Assembly: GCF_001704635.1 (NCBI RefSeq)
Contig: NZ_MAXF01000015.1
Span: forward strand, 1-64,000
Reading direction: 5' to 3'
DNA: 64,000 nt
Source of the DNA: Streptomyces sparsogenes
Lineage (GTDB): Bacteria > Actinomycetota > Actinomycetes > Streptomycetales > Streptomycetaceae
The notes beneath the pieces are model-generated. The model saw nothing but the letters and a program-made list of their open reading frames with translations. It was not told the origin of the DNA and did not search any database. The translations under genes and the position numbers were made by a program. Positions within the stretch are counted from its first letter, which is position 1; every line of letters starts with the position of its first letter. This document shows positions 1 to 8,987 of this stretch, in pieces.

Positions 1-8
1 TGCTGATG

Positions 9-2615
9 TCAGTGCAGCCCGGTGGTGGGCTCGTCCAGGACGTAGACCGTGCGCCCGGTCGAGCGCTTCTGCAGCTCGCTCGCCAGCTTGACGCGCTGCG
101 CCTCGCCGCCGGAGAGGGTCGGCGCGGGCTGCCCGAGCCGGACGTACCCCAGCCCGACCTCGGTCAGCGTGCGCAGGTGGCGGGCGATGGTCGGCACGGC
201 CTCGAAGAAGTCGAGCGCCTCCTCGATGGGCATGTCCAGCACCTCGGCGATGGACTTGCCCTTGTAGTGCACCTCCAGGGTCTCCCGGTTGTAGCGCGCG
301 CCGTGGCAGACCTCGCACGGCACGTACACATCCGGCAGGAAGTTCATCTCGATCTTGATCGTGCCGTCGCCGGAGCAGTTCTCGCAGCGGCCGCCCTTGA
401 CGTTGAAGGAGAAGCGCCCGGGCTGGTATCCGCGGACCTTGGCCTCCATCGTCTCCGCGAACAGCTTGCGCACATGGTCGAACACGCCGGTGTACGTCGC
501 CGGGTTGGAGCGCGGCGTGCGGCCGATCGGCGACTGGTCGACATGGACCACCTTGTCGACCAGGTCGTCGCCGGCGACCCGGGTGTGCCGGCCGGGGACG
601 GCCCGCGCCCCGTTCAGCTCGCGGGCCAGATGGGTGTAGAGGATGTCGTTGACCAGGGTGGACTTGCCCGAGCCCGAGACGCCGGTGACGGCGGTGAGCA
701 CGCCGAGCGGGAAGGACACGTCGATGTCCTTCAGGTTGTTCTCCCGGGCGCCGTGCACGGTCAGCCGCCGGGTGGGGTCGGTGGGCCGGCGCATCGCCGG
801 CAGCTCGATGGCCTTCTTCCCGGCCAGGTACTGCCCGGTCATCGAGTCCTCGTTGGCCAGCAGCTCGGCGAGCGGCCCGCTGTGCACCACCTTGCCGCCG
901 TGCTCACCCGCGCCCGGGCCGATGTCCACCACCCAGTCCGAGGTCTTGATGGTGTCCTCGTCGTGCTCGACGACGATCAGCGTGTTGCCCAGGTCGCGCA
1001 GGCGCACCAGCGTCTCGATGAGCCGGTGGTTGTCGCGCTGGTGCAGGCCGATGGACGGCTCGTCCAGCACGTACAACACGCCCACCAGGCCGGAGCCGAT
1101 CTGGGTGGCCAGCCGGATGCGCTGGGCCTCGCCGCCGGAGAGGGTCCCCGCCGCGCGGTTGAGCGAGAGGTAGTCCAGGCCGACGTCGACCAGGAACCGC
1201 AGCCGCTCGTTGACCTCCTTCAGCACGCGCTGGGCGATGGCCTTGTCGCGGGCGCTCAGCTTGAGCGCCCGCAGGAACTCGGCGCACTCGCTGATCGACA
1301 TCGCGGAGACCTCCGCGATGGAGCGGCCCTCCACCGTGACGGCCAGGATGAGGGGCTTGAGCCGGGTGCCCTGGCAGGTGGGGCAGGGCACCTCGCGCAT
1401 ATAGCCCTCGAAGCGCTCGCGGCTGGAGTCGCTCTCCGCCTCCGAGTACCGCCGCCTGACGAAGGGCACCGCCCCCTCGAAGGCCGTGGTGTAGGCGCGC
1501 TCCCGCCCGTAGCGGTTGCGGTAGCGGACCTCGATCTGCGTGCGGTGCCCGTTGAGCAGCGCCTTCTTGGCGCGCTGCGGCAGCCCGGCCCAGGGGATGT
1601 CCGTACGGAAGCCGAGGGCGTCGGCGAGCGCCCCGTACAGCCGGGCGAAGTAGTCCTTGGTGTGGCCGTGGGACCAGGGGTGGATGGCGCCCTCGTCGAG
1701 CGACTTCTCCTCGTCCGGGACGATCAGCTCGGGGTCGACCTCCATGCGGGTGCCGATGCCGGTGCAGTCGGGGCAGGCACCGAAGGGCGAGTTGAAGGAG
1801 AAGGAGCGCGGCTCCAGCTCCTCGAAGGACAGGTCGTCGTACGGGCAGTAGAGGTGCTCGGAGAACATCCGCTCGCGCTGCGGGTCGTCCTGCTCGAGAT
1901 CCACGAAGTCGAGGATCACCATGCCGCCGGAGAGGCCTAGCGCCGTCTCCACCGAGTCGGTCAGCCGCCGCTTGGCGCTGTCCTTGACGGTCAGGCGGTC
2001 GACGACCACCTCGATGGTGTGCTTCTCCTGCTTCTTGAGCTTCGGCGGTTCGGAGAGCTGGATGGTCGTGCCGTCCACCCGCGCCCGGCTGTAACCCTTG
2101 GTCTGGAGGTCGGCGAAGAGATCGACGAACTCGCCCTTGCGCTCGCGCACCAGCGGGGACAGCACCTGGAAGCGGCTGCCCTCGGGCAGCTCCAGCACCT
2201 TGTCGACGATCGCCTGCGGCGACTGGCGGGCGATCGGGCGGCCGCACTCGGGGCAGTGCGGCTTGCCGATCCGGGCGAACAGCAGCCGGAGGTAGTCGTA
2301 GACCTCCGTGATGGTGCCGACCGTCGAGCGGGGGTTGCGCGAGGTGGACTTCTGGTCGATGGACACCGCCGGGGACAGGCCCTCGATGAAGTCCACGTCG
2401 GGCTTGTCCATCTGCCCCAGGAACTGGCGGGCGTACGACGAGAGGGACTCGACGTAGCGGCGCTGTCCCTCCGCGAAGATCGTGTCGAACGCGAGGGACG
2501 ACTTGCCCGACCCGGAGAGCCCGGTGAAGACGATGAGGGAGTCGCGAGGGAGGTCGAGCGAGACGTTCTTGAGATTGTGCTCGCGAGCGCCACGGACGAT
2601 GAGACGGTCGGCCAC
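9..2615 (-). CDS. uvrA: Excinuclease ABC subunit UvrA, frame broken near its C-terminus
   Basis: UvrA is the damage-recognition ATPase of nucleotide excision repair and works with UvrB (encoded at 9919-12066). Both ABC modules are visible: a first P-loop (GLSGSGKSS) near residue 38, a CPECGRP zinc-finger pair, two LSGGEAQR signatures, a second P-loop (GVSGSGKST) and a second zinc module (CENCSGDG). I prefer the GTG at 2615 (protein [14 protein letters not shown]) over the GTG at 2627, because the AAAGG ribosome binding site lies 10 nt before the former and touches the latter. The odd feature is at the edge: after the Walker B stretch LDEPTTGLH the frame meets TGA at 9-11. The next bases, GACATCAGCA, would encode the expected D-I-S in another frame, so a deletion of about 5 nt (the usual F-E codons) fits. 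The normal protein has roughly 140 more residues, including the H-loop. Identity is certain; whether the break is real or a sequence error is open. Confidence 0.93.
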   Translation of the reverse strand: MADRLIVRGAREHNLKNVSLDLPRDSLIVFTGLSGSGKSSLAFDTIFAEGQRRYVESLSSYARQFLGQMDKPDVDFIEGLSPAVSIDQKSTSRNPRSTVGTITEVYDYLRLLFARIGKPHCPECGRPIARQSPQAIVDKVLELPEGSRFQVLSPLVRERKGEFVDLFADLQTKGYSRARVDGTTIQLSEPPKLKKQEKHTIEVVVDRLTVKDSAKRRLTDSVETALGLSGGMVILDFVDLEQDDPQRERMFSEHLYCPYDDLSFEELEPRSFSFNSPFGACPDCTGIGTRMEVDPELIVPDEEKSLDEGAIHPWSHGHTKDYFARLYGALADALGFRTDIPWAGLPQRAKKALLNGHRTQIEVRYRNRYGRERAYTTAFEGAVPFVRRRYSEAESDSSRERFEGYMREVPCPTCQGTRLKPLILAVTVEGRSIAEVSAMSISECAEFLRALKLSARDKAIAQRVLKEVNERLRFLVDVGLDYLSLNRAAGTLSGGEAQRIRLATQIGSGLVGVLYVLDEPSIGLHQRDNHRLIETLVRLRDLGNTLIVVEHDEDTIKTSDWVVDIGPGAGEHGGKVVHSGPLAELLANEDSMTGQYLAGKKAIELPAMRRPTDPTRRLTVHGARENNLKDIDVSFPLGVLTAVTGVSGSGKSTLVNDILYTHLARELNGARAVPGRHTRVAGDDLVDKVVHVDQSPIGRTPRSNPATYTGVFDHVRKLFAETMEAKVRGYQPGRFSFNVKGGRCENCSGDGTIKIEMNFLPDVYVPCEVCHGARYNRETLEVHYKGKSIAEVLDMPIEEALDFFEAVPTIARHLRTLTEVGLGYVRLGQPAPTLSGGEAQRVKLASELQKRSTGRTVYVLDEPTTGLH

Positions 2616-2672
2616 GCCGGTCGGCACCTTTCTTGAGAGAGGTGGGGGTCCGCGGGCCCCGCTCCCATGAGG

Positions 2673-2694
2673 GGCTCTGCCGGGGCGCAGAGCC
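2673..2694. repeat. Hairpin in the uvrA leader
   Basis: A perfect 8-bp inverted repeat, GGCTCTGC / GCAGAGCC, flanks a 6-nt loop (CGGGGC). It lies between the probable uvrA promoter and its start codon, so it would form in the uvrA 5' leader. The wording (GGGGCTCTGCC...) resembles the small hairpin repeats scattered through Streptomyces intergenic regions, which is recalled rather than checked. No U-tract follows, so it is not called a terminator. Confidence 0.5.
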
Positions 2695-2767
2695 GGAGCG
2701 AGGCGAAAGCCCCCCGACCCAGGGTATGGGGGCGCTGCGGCGATGTCTTAAGGATGCAGCACACGAG

Positions 2768-2787
2768 CCTATAGCACGCACATTCGA
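2768..2787 (-). promoter_or_regulatory. Possible uvrA promoter with a degenerate SOS-like box
   Basis: On the minus strand a TATAGG -10 hexamer (2773-2768) is preceded by TGC, giving an extended -10. Overlapping it at 2787-2772 is TCGAAT-GTGC-GTGCTA, which matches 9 of 12 defined positions of the actinobacterial LexA palindrome TCGAAC-N4-GTTCGA. uvrA is a classical SOS gene in many bacteria, so LexA control is plausible. The match is imperfect and no good -35 is present, so this is a tentative call. Confidence 0.3.
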
Positions 2788-2845
2788 TTTGCGGGCCGAG
2801 GACGACGGCTTCACCCGAACGTGTGGCGCGGACTACCGTCGGAAC

Positions 2846-3574
2846 ATGACTGACTACGCACGTGACGCCGCCGCTGTACGGGGCGCGACCGACCGGCTGC
2901 TGAGCGGAGTGTCCCGGCTGGACGAGACGGCCGTCCGGGAGCCCTCGCTGCTCCCCGGCTGGACCCGCGGCCACGTGCTGGCCCATCTGGCGCGCAACGC
3001 GGACGCCCTGGTGAATCTCCTCACATGGGCCCGCACCGGGGTGCCGACCCCCATGTACCCCAGCGAGGACGCGCGGGACCGCGCCATCGAGGAGGCGGCG
3101 GGCCGCCCGCTGCCGGTCCACCTCGACGACCTGCGCACCAGCGCCTTCCGCTTCTACTCGGCGGCCGCGGCGCTGCCCGCGGCCCGCTGGTCGTACGAGG
3201 TCACCATGCGGCGCGGGGTCACCGAACCCGCCGGCCGGCTGCCGTTTCGCAGGCTGGTCGAGGTCGAGCTGCACCATGTGGACCTCGGGATCGGCTACAC
3301 CCTGGCGGACCTGCCCGCCGAGTTCGTCGAGCGGGAGCTCGACTTCCTCACCGAGGTGAAGTTCGCCGGCCATCCCGAGGTGCCCCCGCTGCGGCTGGCC
3401 TCGGGCTGGGGCGGCCGGGTCCGGTGGACCGGCCGCGCGGGCGAGGGCGCCGGTCCCGCCGTCACCGTCGAGGGCTCCCCCGCCGCCCTGTTGGGGTGGC
3501 TCACCGGGCGCACGGACGGGTCCGGCCTGTCCTGCCCCGACGCGCCCCTGCCGGCCCTCCCGCCGCTAGGCTGA
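2846..3574 (+). CDS. Maleylpyruvate isomerase family mycothiol-dependent enzyme (DinB-like)
   Basis: This 242-residue protein begins MTDYARDAAAVRGATDRLL and carries the typical DinB/MPI N-terminal pattern, including LLPGWTRGHVLAHLARNADAL (about residues 33-53), in which the histidines belong to the metal site of the four-helix bundle. A second metal histidine probably lies in VEVELHHVDLG. Family members use mycothiol, the actinobacterial thiol, in isomerisation or detoxification, but the substrate cannot be read from sequence. I chose the ATG at 2846 because homology begins there; upstream in-frame codons cross the uvrA promoter region. The stop is 4 nt before the next start at 3579, so the two genes are probably co-transcribed. 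It is divergent from uvrA. Confidence 0.8.
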   Translation: MTDYARDAAAVRGATDRLLSGVSRLDETAVREPSLLPGWTRGHVLAHLARNADALVNLLTWARTGVPTPMYPSEDARDRAIEEAAGRPLPVHLDDLRTSAFRFYSAAAALPAARWSYEVTMRRGVTEPAGRLPFRRLVEVELHHVDLGIGYTLADLPAEFVERELDFLTEVKFAGHPEVPPLRLASGWGGRVRWTGRAGEGAGPAVTVEGSPAALLGWLTGRTDGSGLSCPDAPLPALPPLG

Positions 3575-3578
3575 GCCC

Positions 3579-4235
3579 ATGACGTACAGCGGAGCGGTGA
3601 AGGTCGGCGGACCGGCGGACGTGCACGAACTGACCGACCTGATGATCTCCAAGGTCGCGGTCGGCCGCATGAGCAACAACGCCTACCTGCTGCGCTGCCG
3701 CGCCACCGACGAGCAGCTGCTCATCGACGCCGCGGCCGAGCCGCACACCCTGCTGTCGCTCATCGGCGCCGGCGGCATCGCCTCCGTGGTCACCACCCAC
3801 CGCCACCCCGACCACTGGGGCGCGCTGCGCGAGGTGGTGGAGGCCACCGGCGCCCGCACCTACGCGGGCCGCTACGACGCCGAGGGCATCCCGGTCCCCA
3901 CCGACGTACCGGTCGAGGACGGCGACACGCTGCGCGTCGGCCGGGTCGAGCTCACCGCCCGCCGGCTGGTCGGCCACACGCCGGGCAGCATCGCCCTGAT
4001 CTACGACGACCCGCACGGCCACCCGCACGTCTTCACCGGCGACTGCCTCTTCCCCGGCGGGGTCGGCAACACCCACAAGGACCCCAAGGCCTTCGAAAGC
4101 CTCATCGGCGACGTCGAGGCCAAGCTCTTCGACCGCCTGCCGGACGAGACCTGGGTGTACCCCGGCCACGGCGACGACACCACCCTCGGCGCCGAGCGCC
4201 CGCACCTCGGCGAGTGGCGCGAGCGCGGCTGGTGA
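3579..4235 (+). CDS. MBL-fold metallohydrolase
   Basis: The 218-residue protein has the metallo-beta-lactamase signature THRHPDHW (H74, H76, D78, H79), followed by a second-site HTPGS, the bridging aspartate in FTGDCLFPGG and the C-terminal YPGHGDDT histidine. This is the complete two-metal site of glyoxalase II-like hydrolases. Its length and compactness (no C-terminal glyoxalase domain) match the small cytoplasmic MBL hydrolases found next to uvrA in Streptomyces. The start is 4 nt after the MPI-like gene, suggesting a two-gene unit; together they could handle a mycothiol-linked thioester, which is inference. The substrate is unknown. Confidence 0.85.
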   Translation: MTYSGAVKVGGPADVHELTDLMISKVAVGRMSNNAYLLRCRATDEQLLIDAAAEPHTLLSLIGAGGIASVVTTHRHPDHWGALREVVEATGARTYAGRYDAEGIPVPTDVPVEDGDTLRVGRVELTARRLVGHTPGSIALIYDDPHGHPHVFTGDCLFPGGVGNTHKDPKAFESLIGDVEAKLFDRLPDETWVYPGHGDDTTLGAERPHLGEWRERGW

Positions 4236-4335
4236 GCGACGCGTGAGGGGAGCGCGCGCCGCGCCCGTACGCCGCGCGCCCTCCCCCGCGCCCGAGATCC
4301 CGTAACCGCGGGCGCGCGGCGGCGGTTGGCGCTTC

Positions 4336-5688
4336 ATGCACGACGCCCGCCTCATGCACGACGCCCGCTCCCCGTCCATGGTCCGGCTCGCCGCCGCGTC
4401 CCTGGCCGGCACCGCCATCGAGTTCTACGACTTCTTCGTCTACGGCACCGCGGCCGCCCTCGTCCTCGGCCCGCTCTTCTTCCCCACCGTCTCCCCGCTC
4501 ACCGGGACCCTCGCGGCCTTCGGCACCTTCGCCGTCGGCTTCCTCTCCCGGCCCCTCGGCTCGGCCGTCTTCGGCCCCCTCGGCGACCGCTACGGCAGAC
4601 GGCCGGTGCTGCTGCTGTCGCTGCTGCTCACCGGGGTCGCGACGGTCGCGGTCGGCTTCGTGCCGCCCTACGCCTCGATCGGCACGGCGGCCCCCGTGCT
4701 GCTGCTCGTGCTGCGCTTCCTGCAAGGTCTCGGGCTCGGCGGCGAGTGGGGCGGCGCGGTGCTGCTGACCGCCGAGCACGCCCCGGAGCGGCGGCGCGGG
4801 CTGTGGGCGGGCATCCCTCAGGTCGGCCCGGCCGTCGGCTTCCTCCTCGCCAACGGCGTGATGCTGACCCTGTCCGCGACGCTCAGCGAGGCCCAGTTCC
4901 GCTCCTGGGGGTGGCGGGTGCCGTTCTGGGCGGCGGGGGTGCTGGTGGCGGCCGGGCTGCTGCTGCGCGCCCAGCTCCCCGAGTCCCCCCGGTTCCGGGA
5001 GCTGGCCGAGCGTGACGAGCGCGCCGCCGCGCCGCTCGCCGAGGTGGTGCGCGGCCACTGGCGGCTGGTGCTGCTGACCGCGGGGGGCCTCGCGGTGGGC
5101 TACGCGGTCTTCTACGCCGTGACGACCTGGTCCCTCGCCTACGGGACGGGGCGGCTGGGGGTGGACCGCACGGTGATGCTCGGCTGCGTCATGGCGGCCG
5201 TGGCGGTCAAGGGCGCGCTCACGCCCCTGGCCGCGCACCTCGGCGACCGCCTCGGCCGGCGGAGCATGTGCCTGGCGGGCTGCACGGGCACGGTGATCTG
5301 GATGTTCCCGATGGTGGCGCTGTTGCGCACGGGGCGGGCGCCGCTGATGTTCCTCGGCTTCCTGGGCGCGCTGCTGGCCTTCGTCGCGATGCTCGCCGTC
5401 ACGGCGGCCTATCTGCCCGAGCTGTACGAGCCGAGGGTGCGCTGCACGGGCGCGTCGCTCGGCTACAACCTGGGCGGCGTGCTCGGCGGCGGACTGACCC
5501 CGCTGGTGGCGACCGCCCTGTCGCGCGGCGGCGGTCCGCCGTGGGGCGTCGCCGCGTATCTGACGGGCGTGGCGCTGCTCAGCCTGGGCTGCTTCGCGCT
5601 GCTCCCGGAGACCCGCCCGCCCCAGCCGGCGGACGGCACGGACCGCCCCCTCCCACGGCCGATGGGGGCCGGGGAGGCGGCGGTCTAG
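4336..5688 (+). CDS. MFS transporter, metabolite:H+ symporter (MHS) type
   Basis: A 450-residue integral membrane protein with about 12 hydrophobic segments. The N-terminal GTAIEFYDFFVYGTAAALVLG and the loop motif GDRYGRRPVL are characteristic of the MHS (shikimate/proline/alpha-ketoglutarate permease-like) branch of the major facilitator superfamily; a second loop, LGDRLGRR, marks the repeat in the C-terminal half. It probably imports a carboxylate or similar small metabolite with protons; the substrate is not predictable. Several in-frame ATGs (4336, 4354, 4378) are possible starts. The N-terminus repeats MHDAR twice before the conserved region, so the real start may be 4378 (MVRLAAASLAGTAIEF). 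Confidence 0.85.
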   Translation: MHDARLMHDARSPSMVRLAAASLAGTAIEFYDFFVYGTAAALVLGPLFFPTVSPLTGTLAAFGTFAVGFLSRPLGSAVFGPLGDRYGRRPVLLLSLLLTGVATVAVGFVPPYASIGTAAPVLLLVLRFLQGLGLGGEWGGAVLLTAEHAPERRRGLWAGIPQVGPAVGFLLANGVMLTLSATLSEAQFRSWGWRVPFWAAGVLVAAGLLLRAQLPESPRFRELAERDERAAAPLAEVVRGHWRLVLLTAGGLAVGYAVFYAVTTWSLAYGTGRLGVDRTVMLGCVMAAVAVKGALTPLAAHLGDRLGRRSMCLAGCTGTVIWMFPMVALLRTGRAPLMFLGFLGALLAFVAMLAVTAAYLPELYEPRVRCTGASLGYNLGGVLGGGLTPLVATALSRGGGPPWGVAAYLTGVALLSLGCFALLPETRPPQPADGTDRPLPRPMGAGEAAV

Positions 5689-5733
5689 GGTCTTTCGTTT
5701 GGATCAGGCCGGATCAGGGAGCGGGGCCGGGGG

Positions 5734-6756
5734 TCAGGGCCGGGCGTCGACGCTGTCGCGCTCCTCGGCCGTGGTCCCCTCTCCCCGCTCCCCGGCCGCC
5801 GCCTCCCGCTCGGCCTGCTTCCTGGAGGCGTAGAGGCTGGTGATGGTGGTGACGGCGAGCACCGAGCAGATGACCCCGAGCGAGACGGGGATGCTGATCT
5901 CGGGGACGTGGACCCCGGACTCGTGGAGCGCGTGGAGCACCAGCTTCACGCCGATGAAGCCGAGGATCACCGACAGCCCGTACGACAGGTGGACCAGCTT
6001 CTTCAGCAGCCCGCCGATGAGGAAGTACAGCTGGCGCAGGCCCATCAGCGCGAAGGCGTTGGCCGTGAAGACGATGTACGGGTCCTGGGTGAGGCCGAAG
6101 ATCGCGGGTATCGAGTCCAGCGCGAACAGGACGTCCGTGGTGCCGATCGCCAGCATGACGACGAGCATCGGGGTCATCAGACGCTTGCCCTGCTCGACGA
6201 CGAACAGCTTGGTGCCGTGGTACTTGTCGGTGGAGGGGAAGCGCTTCTCGACCGCCTTGAGCAGGCGGTTCTCCTCGAACTCCTCGTCCTCCTCGTCCGC
6301 GCGCGCCTCCTGGATCAGCTTCCACGCGGTCCAGATGAGGAAGGCGCCGAAGAGGTAGAAGACCCAGGAGAAGGTCGAGATGATCGCGGCGCCGGCGCCG
6401 ATGAAGCCCGCCCGCAGCACCAGGGCGATGAGCACGCCCACCATCAGCACCCGCTGCTGGTAGATCGTCGGCACCGCGAACTTCGCCATGATCAGCACGA
6501 AGACGAAGAGATTGTCGACGCTCAGGGACTTCTCGGTGATGAACCCGGCGAAGAACTCGCCCGAGGGCTGACCGCCCGCGAAGAGCAGCAGCCCGAGCCC
6601 GAACAGCCCGGCGAGGGCGATCCAGACGGCGGTCCAGATCCCCGCCTCCTTGAGCGAGACCTCATGCGGCTTGCGGCCGCCGACGAAGAAGTCGACGGCT
6701 ATGAGGGCGCACAGGCCCACGATGGTCAGGACCCACAGGGTCCAGGAAACGTCCAC
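5734..6756 (-). CDS. TerC family integral membrane protein
   Basis: A 340-residue polytopic membrane protein of the TerC/Alx family. It starts V(M)DVSWTLWVLTIVGLCALIAVDF and contains the conserved EKSLSVDNLFVF and FALDSIPAIFGLT motifs, whose acidic residues in membrane segments are the proposed metal path. Family members are linked to tellurite resistance and to Mn2+ export, including co-translational metallation of secreted proteins. The GTG at 6756 has the ribosome binding site GGAGG 4 nt upstream; upstream in-frame codons fall inside the leader RNA. That leader holds a yybP-ykoY-type element, so manganese-responsive expression is likely. Two TerD-family genes lie just to the right in the same orientation. 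Confidence 0.9.
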   Translation of the reverse strand: MDVSWTLWVLTIVGLCALIAVDFFVGGRKPHEVSLKEAGIWTAVWIALAGLFGLGLLLFAGGQPSGEFFAGFITEKSLSVDNLFVFVLIMAKFAVPTIYQQRVLMVGVLIALVLRAGFIGAGAAIISTFSWVFYLFGAFLIWTAWKLIQEARADEEDEEFEENRLLKAVEKRFPSTDKYHGTKLFVVEQGKRLMTPMLVVMLAIGTTDVLFALDSIPAIFGLTQDPYIVFTANAFALMGLRQLYFLIGGLLKKLVHLSYGLSVILGFIGVKLVLHALHESGVHVPEISIPVSLGVICSVLAVTTITSLYASRKQAEREAAAGERGEGTTAEERDSVDARP

Positions 6757-6760
6757 GGTT

Positions 6761-6923
6761 CCTCCGGCATTCGTACGGCAATGTTCAGCGTCGTCGCTGC
6801 CGGAGGTCTCTTCCGCCCGGGCCGGGGCCACGGGCCGACGCCCCGGGATCGCATCCGGCCCGGCCAGGCGCCGGACGCGATCCGTACTGACGGGAACGCC
6901 GCGACAGGTGTACTCCCCTCCGC
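6761..6923 (-). promoter_or_regulatory. yybP-ykoY (manganese) riboswitch upstream of terC
   Basis: On the minus strand the aptamer runs from about 6923 to 6802. It opens with GGAGGGGAGTA (6921-6911), the family's hallmark GGGGAGUA, continues with CGTCAGTACGG, which matches the conserved GUCnUCAnUACG region, and closes with GAGACCTCC (ending at 6802), whose CCTCC pairs with the initial GGAGG to form P1. The expression platform is readable: the P1 3' strand with its extension, CCTCCGGCA (6806-6798), is exactly complementary over 9 nt to TGCCGGAGG (6769-6761), which contains the terC ribosome binding site. With metal bound, P1 would free the site; without it the site would be masked. This predicts a translational ON switch. 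Confidence 0.8.
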
Positions 6924-7019
6924 ACCAAGAAGAGTACAGGAATCACCAAGGAAGAGTAAAGAGATGGGTAAATCCGCTGGTCAGTAGCGCTTTCTCGGGT
7001 AATGGCGGGAGGTCATGGG

Positions 7020-8987
7020 TCAGCGTCCGTACGCCTGCCGGGCCTGGACCACCCGGGCCAGCACCTGCTCCACCACCTGGCTGCCCGCCGGCACCAGCGA
7101 CGGCTCGTACGTCCAGGCGTGGCCCACCCACGGGTCGGCCAGATGCTCGTCGGGGACCGGGGTGACCCTCAGCAGCGAGCGCCACAGCGGGTCCAGCACC
7201 GGGCCGTAGGCCTGTGCGTCCCGCCGGTCGGCGACCATCATCAGATGGACGCCCACCGAGGGCCCCTCGTCCGCGAGATAGCGCAGCTGGGTGACGGCCC
7301 GGTCGTCGAAGCCGTGCGGGAAGTCATGGACGATCAGCAGCTGTTCGGCGATGTCCAGGTCGGGCGGCAGCGCGTCCGCGGCGCCGCTGCGGACCGCCAT
7401 CTGCACCAGGTCCACCCGGCGGGTCAGCGCGGCGAGCATCGCGCTCACCCCCTGGGCCCCGGTCGCGGGCGGCTCGCGCAGCACGCCGGAGCGCAGCAGC
7501 GGGGCGAAGGACGCCGCGGCCGAGCCCGCCGGGTCGATCACATGGACCGTGAACTCGCCCGCCGGGTAGACCGCGAGCAGCCGGGCGGCATGCGCGACCG
7601 CCGTGTCCGCGGCCAGCCGGCGCAGCTCCCCGGAGTCCACCGCGACCGCCTCGGACAGGCCGTCCCGCCCGCTGTCGATCCACAGCCCGCGTTCCAGCGG
7701 CAGCCGCACCAGCATGGGGATGCGCAGGTCCCGGCGCTCCGGGAGGTGCAGCTCGCCCAGGCGCAGCGCCATCGGGATCTCCATCGGCACCTGGTAGGCC
7801 TGCCAGACGGGGCTGTCCCAGCGCGCGAACGCCGGGGGCAGCGCGGGCTCGACCACCTCGGCCTCGGCGGCGAGCTGGGCCAGGTCCCGGTCGAGGACCG
7901 CGCGGGCCTGCTCGACCAGGGCGGTGTGCTTGGCGCGGGCCTGCTCGCGGGCCGCGTCCGCCTCGGGGCCGAAGCGGGTGCGGGGGTCGGAGAGCACCCC
8001 GTCCAGCTCCTTCTCCATGCGGGAGTCGGCGAAGTCGACGGCGCTGCGGTAGGCGGCTGCCGTGCGGGCCAGGTCCTCGAACATGCCCCAGACCTGGTTG
8101 TAGAGCCGCTCGTCCATGGTCCAGCCGGAGGCGTCGCCCGCGACGGGCTGGGCGGGGCGCCCGGGCTCGGCGGGCGGGGCGGGCGGAGGGGGCGTCGGCG
8201 GCGCGGACGTACGGCGGCCGGGGTGCTGGTAGTTGACCGGACCACCCGAGCCCGGACCACCCGAGCCCGGACCGCCGGAGCCCGGCCCGCCCGGGGCGGT
8301 GCCGGGGGGCGCGGGCGGGGGCGCCTGCTGGGGGACGGCGGCCGGCTCGGCCGTCGCGGCACCGCCGCCGGCCGTGGCCGTGCGCACCCGCCCCTCGCCG
8401 TCCGGGCGGGGCGGCGGCGGGGCGACCGAGCGGGCCATGCCCTGGGCGACCGCCTCGTTGATCCGCGCGGCGAGCGCGGCGGCCTCCGGCAGCCCCTGGT
8501 CGTGCAGCATCGCGGCCAGCCCGCCCGCGTAGCCCTGGCCCACGGCGCGCACCTTCCAGGCGCCCTGCCTGCGGTACAGCTCCAGGGCGACCACCGCGGA
8601 CTCCGAGTCCAGGTCGGTGATGGTGTAGCTGGCGACCTCGGTGCCGTCGAGGCCGGTGACGGCGACGAACGGCGCGGGCATGGCGCCGAAGCGGGTGGGG
8701 CCGCCGACGCCCGTCGGCAGGGCCAGCAGCACATTGACCCGGTGGACGGCCTCGGGCACCGCGCCGAGGTCCACGGCGAGGCGGTGGTCCGCCGCGGCCT
8801 GCCGGGACACGTCGATGCCCGGCAGCTGGGGCGCGGCCGGGTGCGCGACCCACTCGGTGCCCCGTACCGTGCCCTGCTCGTCGCCGAGCGTGGCCCCGGC
8901 CACGATCGGATGGCCCGCCGAGACCCGGATCTCCAAACGGGTCTGGGGCAGGGGGTGGTTCTGCCCTCGGACCAGCTCGGCCGTCAT
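7020..8987 (-). CDS. TerD domain protein with C-terminal P-loop-less FtsK/HerA-like domain
   Basis: This 655-residue protein has three parts. Residues 1 to about 185 form a TerD-type calcium-binding stress domain (MTAELVRGQNHPLPQTRLEIRV; VAGATLGDEQG). A Gly/Pro-rich linker of about 90 residues follows, with GPGSG repeats. The C-terminal 350 residues hold a helical segment and then a region (LLAVYPAGEFTVHVIDPAG, later LLIVHDFPHGF and GVHLMMVADRRDA) that resembles the first, degenerate motor domain of actinobacterial FtsK/SpoIIIE-like ATPases. Where the P-loop should be there is SGRDGLSEAV, so ATP binding is doubtful. The ATG at 8987 has GAGGGG 9 nt upstream. TerD proteins are soluble partners of TerC in stress and defence-like systems, and both lie adjacent here. 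The FtsK-like assignment is by pattern only. Confidence 0.75.
   Translation of the reverse strand: MTAELVRGQNHPLPQTRLEIRVSAGHPIVAGATLGDEQGTVRGTEWVAHPAAPQLPGIDVSRQAAADHRLAVDLGAVPEAVHRVNVLLALPTGVGGPTRFGAMPAPFVAVTGLDGTEVASYTITDLDSESAVVALELYRRQGAWKVRAVGQGYAGGLAAMLHDQGLPEAAALAARINEAVAQGMARSVAPPPPRPDGEGRVRTATAGGGAATAEPAAVPQQAPPPAPPGTAPGGPGSGGPGSGGPGSGGPVNYQHPGRRTSAPPTPPPPAPPAEPGRPAQPVAGDASGWTMDERLYNQVWGMFEDLARTAAAYRSAVDFADSRMEKELDGVLSDPRTRFGPEADAAREQARAKHTALVEQARAVLDRDLAQLAAEAEVVEPALPPAFARWDSPVWQAYQVPMEIPMALRLGELHLPERRDLRIPMLVRLPLERGLWIDSGRDGLSEAVAVDSGELRRLAADTAVAHAARLLAVYPAGEFTVHVIDPAGSAAASFAPLLRSGVLREPPATGAQGVSAMLAALTRRVDLVQMAVRSGAADALPPDLDIAEQLLIVHDFPHGFDDRAVTQLRYLADEGPSVGVHLMMVADRRDAQAYGPVLDPLWRSLLRVTPVPDEHLADPWVGHAWTYEPSLVPAGSQVVEQVLARVVQARQAYGR
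8241..8285. repeat. 15-bp tandem repeat in the TerD-FtsK-like linker
   Basis: Three head-to-tail copies of ACCACCCGAGCCCGG occur, two identical and one with two differences, with a decayed fourth copy after them. They encode the GPGSG repeats of the interdomain linker on the minus strand. Because the unit is a multiple of three, copy-number change would lengthen or shorten the linker without breaking the frame. Confidence 0.8.
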
